This document shows, in pieces, positions 36,115 to 47,824 of a stretch of DNA of 64,000 nucleotides (positions are counted from its first letter, which is position 1; the number at the start of each line of letters is the position of its first letter). The stretch lies in contig OY856411.1 in NCBI GenBank assembly GCA_963693085.1, positions 1,353,198,050-1,353,262,049 of the forward strand. Reading direction: 5' to 3'. The translations under genes were made by a program, and so were the position numbers. The notes under the pieces are model-generated. The model did no database searches, was not told the origin of the DNA, and was given only the letters and a program-made list of their open reading frames with translations. Source of the stretch: Alisma plantago-aquatica. Lineage: Eukaryota > Streptophyta > Magnoliopsida > Alismatales > Alismataceae.

Positions 36115-37320
36115 TGTATATAAGCATGTTCATCTATATTTCCTAAAAAACTATCATGACATTACATGCATGCTCCATCTTGAATAGTGTCCTTTACTTG
36201 AAGATATATAACTCACATTGATTGTTGGTTGGGAGTACAAAATACATGAATAAGAGAAGGTGTCAACAATATCTTCAAAGCAACATCTTCAATAGGTATA
36301 AGTCATGAATTTTAGGTAAGTACTATACATTTAATAGATTTCCCACTGGCATCATCTACTAAGAAATGAACCAATAAAAATTTCACTAAAATCCCACTCT
36401 CAAATATAGAATATGCCTTGATTTTGAAAGCCTAATCGGGATAGAAAATGAATGGTGGATTGATTGCAATGGAAGCCTCATGTGGACATTAAATACATGC
36501 CATCTTGAACCACTTGACTACTTTCACTTGTACACCAGGTGATAATCATTTGATTATAAATAATAACTTATAACCACTAATTTAAAGAATTATTTTTTTG
36601 GGTTATATATAAATTGAACATTTTTAGCCAAAAATATACCATTAATCAATGTTTATAACTAAAATAATTAAGAGGATACTTTATACAACACTTATGCATA
36701 CAAGTTAGGAGAATCATAAGTTCATAATGTAAATATCTCAGAGAATTATTATTGAGGATATAGATAATTAGATTCAAACAGTATGTGTTGTGGAATTATG
36801 GATATATGATGAAAGCCTTTACATTGTTTCTTGTGAATCTATATGATCTAGAGAGGATGATGTCTTTTTGTATAAGATAAAACAATAGGAATGATATTAG
36901 CAATTGTGCTCACTATCACTAGTTTATAGATACAATATAAATAGTCACATTCAAAGTGTGATGTTCTTAGTCCCTCAAGCTGAGACAAAATTGATGTGTA
37001 TGGAACATTCTTGTTTGTTATGAGTATTGATGGATTTAATTGGACCAATTGAGAGCGGTGGAGCACTTTAAATGAAACAAGTCAAAGGGAAAGCCACTAT
37101 GAAAACACATTATTTTATGATTATAAAAATTTATCAAGTTATCTTTCTAGTGTAACATGAGTAAAAATCAATTAATGGGTTTGCACTACAAGCATGAGAC
37201 CCTAAATATGTGTACTTGTATAGCTCGGATAGTCTAACTTGCTGGATAATTGGTATACCCAACATGATCAAATGAGTCCCAAAGTTGATTGTGTATGGAA
37301 AAAGGAATGTTTAGTGATAT
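36115..37320 (+). repeat. Paralogous block P, copy 2, part 1
   Basis: Matches 661-1924 and ends at the same base, relative to the Cassandra insertion, as copy 1. No gene is seen; the frame at complement 36848-37066 parallels complement 1451-1663 but is probably not coding. Confidence 0.6.
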
Positions 37321-38130
37321 TGTAATGATAAGACCCAATGCCCAAGTCTCTAGTACAGTTATAAGAATGAAGATAGGCACCACGAACCACCACTGGCCTT
37401 AACTACACATTGTCCTCACTAATACAAAAGCCAAAATTAACTTCTAGGTCGGTCACCCATCCTAGTACTACTATGGGATAATCATGCATAACCACAAAGT
37501 TCTTAGTGATGGGCTCCCTAAAAGGAGGTGGACCTCGATGATATGGGTATTCCAATTATTCCTTTTATGATAATGTTATCATGGCCTAAAGTCCTGGGAC
37601 ATTTTTATCTCACCCACTTAGACTCCTGATGTCATTGTTTAGGATCAACTATAAGGCCTCATAATGATCTCACATTTTTAGGGTAGACCTCAAATGACCC
37701 ATGTGTACCTAGTTCCTGATCACAACTACCAATGCAATGATGGCTACATTACCAGAGATAGCCCTTTCCAACATGACTGGACCACAAAACTCAAGAATTA
37801 CATTCCACTTGCCCATGTGGACCTCAACTATTAGAGAGGTTTTAGCAATGATACCATTCATAACTCTTGGGCCCACTATTCAAGGCTCTATTGGAGTTTC
37901 AAGAATGAAAAACCACTAGACTTAACTATGTGCTTTGTCCTCACTCATGCACAAGTCAGGTTCAACTTCTCGACTAGTCACCATCCTAGTACTACTCATA
38001 GTTGAGCATGCTTAACTATAGTTCTTTGTGATTGGATCCTTGAAAAGGAGGTCACCATTATGATATGGATAGTATAATCATTCCTTTTAAGATCATTTTA
38101 TCAGAGTCCTCAAATCCTTTGTATGTTATA
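37321..38130 (-). mobile_element. Cassandra-type TRIM, copy 2 (uninterrupted)
   Basis: On the minus strand it has a 5' LTR (37859-38130), a PBS reading TGGTATCATTGC (plus 37845-37856), a short internal domain, and a 3' LTR (37321-37606). The total is about 810 bp, within the usual Cassandra size. 5S-like segments lie at 37439-37518 and 37963-38040; the first contains CACCCATCCTAGTACTAC, identical to the complement of plant 5S rRNA over that stretch. It is flanked by the same block P sequence as copy 1, so it is orthologous within the duplication. Confidence 0.85.
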
Positions 38131-40530
38131 TATAATTATATATACACCTACAAATTCATGTCTTGAGAAAAGTGTAGGAAATGACTCAGTTACTAAAGCA
38201 AAAGATCACACATTAACATCTATTTCCTGATAAAATTAAAGTTTCAATCAGGAAAAGAAACTACATTAGAATGTGAACCATCATGGGAGATGATTAGCTT
38301 GATTGGTAAATACATAGTTTTCCTTAAAATGAGAAATAGTTTTAATTACCTTGAGAAAAATTTTGTAACAGGCGCACCATATGAGACTACACTTACAAAA
38401 TAACCATAATATATCAAAGGTAGTGTAGGATTTGCGAATCATTGAGTTTACTCCCCACGGTTTACTCTGATGGGGTGGTTGAATGTGGGGCTACTTATGG
38501 GGCTTATCAATATGAAAATTTAGATAAGTTAGAACTCCTAAACTAGGTGATTGTATACTCATTATGGATACATGCAGCAAAATAAGTGAATTTAGAGGGG
38601 TCTTCAACTCTTACTTCTCATTAATTTAATTGGAACTAGGTTGTAGTACTAAAGAACAAGCTAATGATAAAAATGATGTTACTTGATGATGAGATAATGG
38701 ACTCACAATTTAATTATAAACAAACTACTGCGTTCTGCTTTTAGTCACCAAAAACACTAAGTCTATTCTTATAGAAAATTGTGATATACATGTCAAAAAT
38801 TGAGATATGTAGTTAGATATGGTATTGTCCTGGATATACTTGCCAAGATTGAGTGTTATATAATGGTCACTTGGTGTTTAGATGCACCAACTTATTACTA
38901 GATGGGTCTTCTAGTGTTCCATTCCAATCAGAACTATACTTTCAATATACTTCAAGTTTTGTATGTAGTTCATGTATGGATATCATAAATATATTGTGGG
39001 TGATAAAGTTTCTAACTAGATAAATAGTATCAGATTCTCATCTGAGGGTACAAAATCTACATTGTGTTCGTAGTTTACTATGTGAAACTATGACTCATAA
39101 ATGTCGTCACACTCAAAATTCCCTATCCTCAAGTACCACTACCCAAGTTAGTAAAAAAGATGTAATGTGTGGTATTCCAAGAATCCATGTACACAATCAT
39201 AGTCAAAATTTTACACAATTACAATTTTTTTTCTTTTATGAAGTTCCTTGGTGTAGATATAGTTATTGTACTCTAATTATATAACAGAAAAATAATAAAC
39301 TTTAGAATCTAAAAAAACTTGATTCAAAATTATTTTTTCTTGACAATCGATACAATTAACCACAATAAAACATTATGTCTCTCTTATAGAACGTGATACC
39401 AAATTTGTGGTATCCATATGTCCAATGATGATTAACCATGACAATTTTTAATAAAGATATTTTTTATCAACATATTGTTGTTTCTCATTTCTTTAGTTCT
39501 CATTTCATTCAAGTGAGGGGCTATAGTAGTGATTCCTGGCATAATTAGTCCACTTTATATGATATAACCAATGAGCATAACATCATCCATCACATTTTGT
39601 TGATCAATTAGGGTCACAAAGTAGTTATCCATTTCAACATGGGTAAATAGTAGCACTCTTTTCATGGAGTATTTAGTCACTAGAATAATCAATAGTAATA
39701 TATATGTGTAGTTTCTTAAATAAACATGGTAAATTGTTCCTACCCATCATGTGATAGATTAATGAATTTATATGCCTAGCTAATGTTCATCAAAATGTGT
39801 ATGGAGATGAAAAGGAAATTATTTTATTGTTGGGATCTAACAAGTTTTTCCTTTAAAAGAAGGTTGGATCTTTATGACAAATTACTCATCATAGTTTAGT
39901 GTTGTCATTAGATTATACTTGTACAAAATTTAGGCAATTTATATCTTGATTAGGTAAGTTATAGGTTTTACCATAATTTTGTATTGTTCCATAAATAAAT
40001 TGTTTGGATCATATTAAAAGCCATGCAAAAGCTATTAATGCCATTCATTCAAGACTGTTGTGGTTTGACTTCATCTCTAGGTCAATAGCCAAACTTCTTC
40101 ATGATAAGTTGCAATCAAGACCAAGATTTATTGAGCCTGACAATTGGTATTGTGATAAAATATTGCAAGGACCAACAAATCATCAACCTCCTGTACCTAT
40201 CAAGAGTCTCAGTCTTTAGAGCATCCCAAAAGGCACAATACTCAATATAAAATGATGTCTTTGAATTGACAACAACCAAATACTAACATCTAGATATGGA
40301 TGGTTCCTTGGCCTCTTGAGACATACCCCATCCAGTTTGTCAATGATCCATTTGTATCAAAAACCACTCACCACTGATACCCACTCTTAAAGGCATGAAA
40401 GGCCATCGAGTGTAGTACTCAATAGCCACACTCAAAAGAAGCATTTGTTACCTTCACATCCATAATTCCACAATAGAAATGGAGCCATGACTTGACGAGC
40501 CAAGCACATAACCAATCAAGTCTCTTCACT
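38131..40530 (+). repeat. Paralogous block P, copy 2, part 2
   Basis: Matches 7081-7640 and 21666-23505. It preserves the empty target site of element X near 38695-38705 and a candidate LTR start, TGACAAATTACTCATCAT near 39873. No coding region is supported; the short frames at 39090-39284 and 40004-40219 have no domain. Confidence 0.6.
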
Positions 40531-40919
40531 GCCCTCCACAACCACTTTCTTTCCCATAGAGGATGATACCTTCACAGCCAATCCATAGGTTGTTAAGTCT
40601 TGCCCACAATATCCTTTGGTTGGCTTTGCACATACACACTAGAAACCTTTTAACCGAGTGAAGGTCCAAGAAGAAGCATATCAAAGATCTCTTCAACAAT
40701 AGAAAATATCCCTACTGAAATTGATAGTAATCTAGGTTCAACATAGGATTATCATGGCTCCGCTTCATGATACATCATAACTTTTGATAACCTAATGAAT
40801 GTGGGGGGCATTTAAATAACCCTAATGTAGTAGCCCATAACTATAAATAGAATACAACTACTTCTCAGGAGGGGATCACAAATCATGCACACTGACACCA
40901 CTGTGTTGCCTCTAAAAGG
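40531..40919 (+). other. Promoter-like segment with a shared 80-bp module
   Basis: No gene. ACTATAAATAGAATACAACTA (TATA at 40842-40849) is followed by GGAGGGGATCACAAATCATG. The same module recurs at 46941-47021. It looks like the U3/R end of an LTR whose limits I cannot place. Confidence 0.45.
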
Positions 40920-42511
40920 TAATCAGGCTTTTTCTAGGAAAACCACAATCGCACTAGTCTGGCTACTAGCACATCAATCCTCATGGTGTTGTTTTCATTT
41001 GTAGTGAACAATATGAAAAATTCATGGTCAAAGCTAATGTTTGAAGTAATATGACATAGTGGTTGACAAGAATGCAAATTCCCAATTATCATTTCCTCAA
41101 CACATGATTTAAAAACATGAAATTTAGGCTTTGATTCAATGACATTAAACAAGGTTCTTTTTGTAAGACATCACAATTGTAATTATATTTATAATTTAAT
41201 CTATTAGTTGTTTTACTACATTAGCATAAGCAGTTCACCTAATTTCAATGAGCATGTATGATAATATCTATTGTTCTAAATTGTTTTATTGTAGGTTAAC
41301 AACTCTTTGCTTATCAAATAACAACCATAGTCTGTGGAAAAAATCATGAACTTGTCCCCTTCATCTCGAGTTCAGTGTCGACTTGCAAACAAGAAAATTT
41401 CTTTGTTTATGGTATTGGGTGGTATATGTTTTACTTTCTATCTATGTTGATTTTTCTACTAATGACCACATCACTGAGTTCTACTTTTAACTTACCTAAA
41501 AATATTAAATCTTTTATTTCTAGAATAATCAAATCCATTATTTATCCACTTAATATGTATCTTCTTAGTTTTCATCCATGCATATTCACTTTATATAAAA
41601 CCTTTTTTTTTCAAAACATTGCCTCAAAAAGACCAACTTTTGGAAGTGAACAATGTCTAGAATGGTCTTATGTGGCAAAGGAACCCAAACCTAAGTTTTC
41701 CTTAGCAAGTATCGTGAGTGTTATAGGAATGTAATGGGATCAAATATTCCATTCTACCTATATAATAGTAGAAATTTTGCATAAAAACACCACCTATTTT
41801 CATATCATATCATTATTTGAGAATAATGAGACAAGAATACAACTGCAATGTTTAATATAGTTGCATCTTGATTTGAACTGTTTGTACACTTTTTCCTTCA
41901 TCTTCTTGCCCTCCAATCTACAAAAAGAAACAAAAGTTTCAAAATTGTACCAAACTCAATTTTGGGGGTACTCTACCTCTCTATCTATTTGATGCTTCCA
42001 TACCCCTCCCTAAATAATATGGGTGTACCATCAAAAGTGAAAGAAAAAAGAAAATGCCAATGTGCACAAAAATTAAAGTTTGTACATAAATCAAGGCAAA
42101 CCTTAAAACAAAACTATAATTTCAAGTCTAATAGGGGAGATACTTGCATCATACTTCCACACCCTATTATCTTCACATTTCACATTGGGCCATAAAAATG
42201 TCTTATACTAGCATACTTTTAAAATACATCTATTTTGTCCATATAAGTACTTGTTGTTATGTGTAGTTCTCTAAACTCTCATTAAACTCTTCGACATGGT
42301 TGACATTAGGGTGGTGGTGATGAAATTATTATGAGAACCATAATCAAGAATGAATATATGGATGGATGTGTTCTATGAATTAAGGTAGTTGGGAAGCTTT
42401 CCCATATCCGATGGTAGCAAAAATAGCATGAAGTTAAGATGAGGAAATCACATGTGTTGAAAGTATTAATTTGGCAACTGTTTTAGATTTTTTTGCTGGA
42501 AGACGAAAACC
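40920..42511 (+). repeat. Block Q, copy 2, internal part up to the PPT
   Basis: Aligns with 31060-34305 (minus the LINE-like insert) and with 59750-61100. It preserves the empty site of the LINE-like insert near 41215-41245. The gag/RT part present in copies 1 and 3 is missing upstream of 40920. Confidence 0.6.
41375..41734 (+). CDS. Conserved ORF-like stretch in block Q, copy 2
   Basis: 119 codons. Residues about 18-75 (FYFLSMLIFLL through FISRIIKSIIYPLN to FTLYKTFF) match, in the same frame, the frame at 59987-60241. The stretch is very hydrophobic at its start, with a possible membrane segment around residues 18-32. I recognise no family. Frame conservation between decayed paralogues may only reflect their overall similarity, and copy 1 (about 33230-33430) is not open. 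Probably not a functional gene. Confidence 0.2.
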   Translation: MSTCKQENFFVYGIGWYMFYFLSMLIFLLMTTSLSSTFNLPKNIKSFISRIIKSIIYPLNMYLLSFHPCIFTLYKTFFFQNIASKRPTFGSEQCLEWSYVAKEPKPKFSLASIVSVIGM

Positions 42512-42529
42512 ATTTGGTTTAAGGTTGTT
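42512..42529 (+). other. Polypurine tract, Tat-like element copy 2
   Basis: GGTTTAAGGTTGTT precedes the LTR start TGATGACTGATC. It is a decayed form of the PPT at 34306-34323. Confidence 0.6.
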
Positions 42530-43883
42530 TGATGACTGATCATTTGTCATATAATTAGTTCTATTATTAAATTATATATGGATATCTTTAAGGAATTATC
42601 TGTTGATTAGGTATATTTTAGGTTTCTTACTTTAACTTTTCATGATTTTTTAGTAAATTGTTTTTTTTGTTGGAGGCCTTTAAAAAGATGTTGATGCAAT
42701 TCATTCAAGCATAATGTGTTTGGCTTTAGTGCTATCTCAATATACACAAATTGTGGATCATAATATGCTCAACGTGGTAGATGAATTGAGACAAAACAAC
42801 ATCAATAAATTTTACTATACCTTTAAGATATTTTCCAAGCTAATTTGGAGGTATTAAAAGTAAGGAAGGGAGATAATGAATTATCAATGAATCTACATAA
42901 TGTGTGAGTGATTATGTCTCTCGACAATGTAACTCAACTACCTACAGAGGACGACCTCTAGGATTTTACAACAATGACCATATCATATATTATATTTTAA
43001 GAGATACATTAAAAGTAAAATCTTTTTCAATATCAAAGGTAGGACATGGGAGCAAACAATCTTACAAAGGACTTAGCTACACTTACATTCAAGTATACAT
43101 CCTTCTAAGGCTTAGCTATCAATGGAAAAGAGTTTTCAACCTTCTCCAAACACTTAGCAACCCTTGTCTACGATCTTTCTTGTATGCTAAGGTCTTACCT
43201 ACTCTTTTGTCAAAACTCTACTCCCTTTGATTTCACCATTACCCTAATGAAGCTTTTCCCCAAGGGCCTCTTGGCCTTCTTATTATTATTCTCTCTCAAT
43301 TAAAAAAGAATCTTCTTCCTCCTAAGTGAGATAAAGATATTAGGGGTAGTTAATTGAGAGATTTGTGATATATACATTTAGTACTAGATCTCTTATAGAT
43401 ATCCTACTCACTCTAATGGATGTAGCGTGTAAATAATCTCACGTGAGTGCATAGGGACTGTTTGGGGAACTTCCTCCCTAAAATACAGTCTAATATAATT
43501 CTTAATCAATGTATGAATATGGAATAAAGACAAAGGGGGTCTATTTATAGTTGAGGATGCCTCCTAGTTGTTAGAATCACTTCAAACATATTCAAATTTT
43601 ATTGGGGTTGTATGATCGATACTTTTTTACTTTTTGGCCCCTCTATGATGGGTGGTTTTGCACTTTTTAAAACATTCCACTATCTCACATGTAGAATGAA
43701 GTATCTGGGATAATGACATTAAAATCTCATCCTAAGAACATAATATCTTAACCAATGAAAAAAAAGAGATTTGCTTACTAGGCCAAAATTCTTATCCCTT
43801 AAAAAAAATCAAACAATGGCATTAATTAAACCAATATTAGTATAGTTGACTGAGTTATGTCTGAGACAACCTCAATCAATGAA

Positions 43884-44390
43884 CACTACTATAGAAATGC
43901 CTTTTCGCGTCGGTTGTTTAACCCCCTTTGGAGTCAGTTTCCGAGCGACGCCTATGTGGGTGCCGCTAAAGGTCGAACACTTCGGCGTCGATTTTTTAAC
44001 CGACGCCTATTTAACGTACAGGCATCGGTTGTTTATAGAAAACTGACACCAAAAGGGTTCGCGCCACAGAAAACGGCGTCATCTAGGACACATTCTACGT
44101 CGGTTATCTACTAAACGACCGACGCCTATATGGAATATAGTGTCGGTGTTTAATTGGCAACCGACGCAGAAAGTGTCCTAGATGACGCTGTTTTCTGTGG
44201 CGTGACACATTTGGCGTCGGTGATCAACTAAACAACCGACGCTATATGTATTATAGGCGTCGGTTGTACACTAACAGCCGACGCCATTTCCAGTACGGCG
44301 TGGCCACATTAGGCGTCAGTTTTGTTCAAAAAACCGACGATGTATGTCTTTGCTGATGGTTTTTTGTAAATAACCGACGCCTATATCTAT
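43884..44390. repeat. CACTA terminal and subterminal repeats
   Basis: GGCGTCGGTT or its complement occurs, with slight changes, about fifteen times (for example near 43909, 43984, 44098, 44159, 44214, 44267, 44371). In CACTA elements such repeats bind the element-encoded accessory protein that brings the two ends together. Confidence 0.8.
44062..44202. repeat. Long inverted repeat (hairpin) in the CACTA subterminal region
   Basis: The arms at 44062-44091 and 44173-44202 are 30 bases each and complementary at 29 positions, with 81 bases between. Weaker complementarity continues outward for about 20 bases and a short way inward. A transcript of either strand would fold into a strong stem-loop. 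Confidence 0.85.
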
Positions 44391-44693
44391 TTTTTTTTCA
44401 TATCAGTTTGCAGGCCTGCTGTGGCTGGTCAGCAGGATGAGAACCTGTAGTTCAGTTTTCTGAACTGCAGGTTTACGACATCCATTGATATCAGCCTACA
44501 AACAGGCCACAAACCTGCAAAATTAACAAAAAAAATTTCACACAAGTAGATACATTCAGACATCAATTCAATTCTCACATTCACACATATAGAAACATTC
44601 AAATGCATGTATTAACATTCAGAAATATTCATTTACAAAATATCATTCAGGATCGCTATCAGCATCCCAATTATATCTTACAATCGCCACTGC

Positions 44694-45632
44694 TTATATG
44701 GCTTTTGCCCATTCTTCTCGTACTTCATTTAATGCTTCCATCGTATATGGAGCATGTACATTTTTAAGCGTTTACCTATAGTGTGGTTGATTTTAAACAC
44801 CTGCAAAGAGAATGATGTATATATAAGTAATAATATAAAAATAAGATTGATATATTTCATACTAACTAATGAGACTATATATAATACCTCATGTATGGTA
44901 TCGATGTCCAATGCGGCATGTCGGATAATCATCTGCATAAATCGCATCACATAGTATGTGCATGCCCAGCCATTGTCTTGTGTAGCGCACTATAAATTGA
45001 AACATACAAAATAATACAACTAAGCACAATTCACATCAATAATATATACATTGGAGTCGGGAACTTACTTGTACGTTCTGCCAATTTATTGGCTGGTTCT
45101 TTTTCCTTGGGACCATTCCTCCAGCCTTTTTGAATGCATCTAAACCCCTACATGTTAATATAACACAGTAAATTGCATAAGTAAATAGTAATGTAATAAC
45201 AAATGTTAACATATACAAAAATGAAATATTTCTCACTAGAATAATGGCATTCTCATTACGTGTCCAATTTTAGTGTTTAATGTACTTCCCGCAGGATCTA
45301 GATAATAAACAGTGAATGTCCCGGGGACAATAACTAGTAACTCCCAATGTCTACCGCTAGAGGTAAAAAGTTAACAATTAATAACTCAAAATGCACAATA
45401 AAAATGGAATTTTCTTAAGTCCAAATTATAAATAAAGTAAACTTACTTGACATTGAATGGAGCTATTATTATCGTCTTCTTTTGCTGACCAAAAATTGTA
45501 AAAGCATCTATACAGTATTGTTGAACACTATCAGGGTCTTTAGCTACCATACTAATCAATGATGGAATCAAAAATCCCACATGATCAAATGCAAATTGTT
45601 TGCATTGATCTTCGACTAAGTAGCTGCAAAAC
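44694..45632 (-). pseudogene. Ulp1-type (C48) cysteine peptidase exons carried by CACTA
   Basis: Minus-strand exons separated by GT-AG introns encode the C-terminal part of a SUMO-protease-like domain. The first exon (from about 45622) reads YLVEDQCKQFAFDHVGFLIP and ends near 45447. The second (45357 to about 45241) contains HWELLVIVP and VYYLD. The next (to 45069) contains GLDAFKKAGGMVPRKKNQP. The next starts at 44989 with CATQDNGWACTYYVMRFMQ. A last short exon ends at a stop at 44694-44696. The catalytic set is present: His codon 45347-45349, Asp 45296-45298, Gln 44978-44980, Cys 44960-44962. The N-terminal part and promoter are missing beyond 45632. I could not join the second and third exons in an open frame. 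Ulp1-like genes are known in plant CACTA and MULE elements; their role there is unclear. Confidence 0.8.
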
Positions 45633-46940
45633 ATGTATTATGAATTTTGTATAGTTAACTCTATTAGACTTTTGATCATAATTATAGATCATAGAATCGT
45701 TACATGTCATTACATATATGATCTTAGTATATAAATGCTCTATTATTCATTCTTGATCTTTTTTTATGTATGACATGATATATCCAACTTACCATGTGCA
45801 ATTTTAGGATTTTGAAGTTCATCTATCCCAACTAACTTGATTAGAAGCATAACAAAAAATAAGTGGAATGATATAGTCATCACCAAAAAATGGAATGAAG
45901 GAAATATAGCCTCTTAAGTAAATGTTATCCCCCATTTTTTGACGATGAAACATTGTAAACATAAATATACTAAAGATTTCAAGCAAAAACATAACATTGA
46001 ATCTAGGGGTATCAAAGAATTGACTACAAATACTAATCGTCAATGTATGTAGATAGAGTTCATATATTCCCCCTCAAATTTATATCCTTTTGCTTGAAAG
46101 GTTAGTGTTTCCCCTACCAAATAGGGATATTTGATGCACAAAACACTTTCCTTTTTCATAGTGAAATGACACATAAAAAAAGTGTTTACAGTTGCCACTA
46201 CTCTTTGTTCAAAAAATGAGGAAAAAAGATAGATGTTAAAGTCACTGCATCAATTTAATTGATTATCCATGCTAGATATAATTGGAAATTAAAAAAGAAA
46301 AATTTGAAATCGGATCAGGCCATCTAGTTATGAGTGGGGAAGGATTATCACCCCCATCTCCCATGGAAAAATGATATCAAAACACTATCTTCTTGTGAAA
46401 AAATAAGTGATTCATGATGGTTAAATTTAAATAAAGAACTTTAAAAAGTGATTTTTATTGATGGACGAGCTATTGCGGTTGGAGATGACCGTCTCCTTCA
46501 CGTGGTCACCCTGAAACTTCTATTTTTTAGGTGTCTTATGATCTTAATCACCTAATGACCCACCATAAATGAGATCCTTAATTGGTGATTAGGACCAATG
46601 CATTGGAGTTTAGATGATGACTAAAGGATGTAAAGATAGTGAAATTGGATATGCATTTTCATTTTTAAGTGAAAGAGATAGTTATAATAGAAATAGGGTA
46701 AATACAATAGATAAACAATCAGATGTAGGAATACATTAGGTCAAGTGCAATAATTATAGATCAGATATAACAAGATAGATGAAGTAATTAGGTGTAATAC
46801 ATAGAGCAGTTTACTGTTCTACAAATCTAACATAGCATGAAGTGTTAGAGGAAGGATCCTTTGATCACGAGAAATGCAAAAAATGAAGATAGAAGGAGTC
46901 AATTATCTAGATTTAGTAGAGAAAAAGCAGGCCTAGAATA

Positions 46941-47629
46941 CAACTATAAATAAAATACAACTACTTCCCAGGAGGGGATCACAAATCATGCACACTGACA
47001 TTAGTATGTTGCCTCTAAAAGGCTATTGTAACTAGGACCAATGACCAAGGATCAACATAAATCAATCATTTCTTCAAAAGGTTCAAAATACTAGTTCTAA
47101 GAGAGACATGTCTTGCTATCTTCCACCTTCAATTGCCAACAATATTCCACTACGAAAACAATGGCATTCATCTTCCACAACTATTGTTAGCCATACAGTG
47201 GTCCTTTATGATGTTTCATAAAACCATAGAAGAAGAAATAGAATGAAGGTGATGTTATACCATACATCTTGGCCTTATTTACCTCTTCCTACTTCATGAT
47301 AATGATTGCATCTTCTTCCTTTTTTAGCTGTATTGATATCTCTATGAAAAGTATATAGTGCATCTATTACGGTGTGGATATTAGCCCTATTTCTAGTATT
47401 TCATCTTCTCATTTTAGCAAATGTTCTTTATATAACCTTTTAATTCCTAATCAATCAATTACTTCCAGTCATTGAATTGACCACTTGTGTCTATAACATA
47501 AATTTTATCCTTGAGAAATTCAAATCTTAAAATTTAAATACCAACTAATTTTAGATTATTCCTATTGATAACTTAAGATGGATGTTATCCTCAGCGATGG
47601 GTGTGTGATACACAAAATTTGAGTCTATT
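46941..47629 (+). other. Unassigned segment between Q copies 2 and 3
   Basis: It begins with the 80-bp promoter-like module also found at 40838-40918 (TATA at 46945-46952). The rest is AT-rich with no recognised domain. It may be decayed leader or gag sequence of the third Tat-like copy, since RT-flanking sequence follows. Confidence 0.35.
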
Positions 47630-47824
47630 GATATGGTTAGGTACAACATCTCTTACTCCACTTGGACACCAGTTAAGAAGACATGCAAGCTAGGTTTGTA
47701 GAGTTTCAAGCTATTTCATAGTTGTAAAGGAATCCAAAACTCCGTAGGAACGTGAGATGAAATCCTTTCCATAAGGGTTGATGCATGTTTTTTGTGATGA
47801 GATGTGGGTCTTTCTAGTGATAAT
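47630..47824 (+). repeat. Block Q, copy 3, segment left of element Z
   Basis: Aligns with 30235-30425 (shared CTTACTCCACTTGGACAC-type and GTGAGATGAAATCCTTTC-type stretches). It ends with ATAAT, the left target duplication of element Z, and the alignment continues at 59128. Confidence 0.7.

Larger units (their letters stand above)
43884..45632. mobile_element. CACTA transposon fragment with one terminus
   Basis: It begins CACTACTATAGAAATGCC, a typical CACTA terminal inverted repeat, and is followed by about 500 bp of GGCGTCGGTT/AACCGACGCC subterminal repeats in both orientations. The inner part carries minus-strand exons of a Ulp1-like peptidase. Alignment with copies 1 and 3 of block Q resumes near 45632, and no opposite terminus (…TAGTAGTG) is present. 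The far end was therefore lost after insertion. GAA at 43881-43883 would be one copy of the three-base target duplication. No transposase domain is seen. Confidence 0.8.
42530..46940 (+). repeat. 3' LTR of the Tat-like element, copy 2, split by CACTA
   Basis: Aligns with 61119-63790 in copy 3. It is interrupted at 43884-45632 by the CACTA fragment; without it the aligned length is about 2.66 kb. A candidate TATA, TATTTATAG, is near 43549. After CCTAGAATAC at 46940 it diverges from copy 3 and joins the 80-bp module also found at 40838. Confidence 0.6.
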
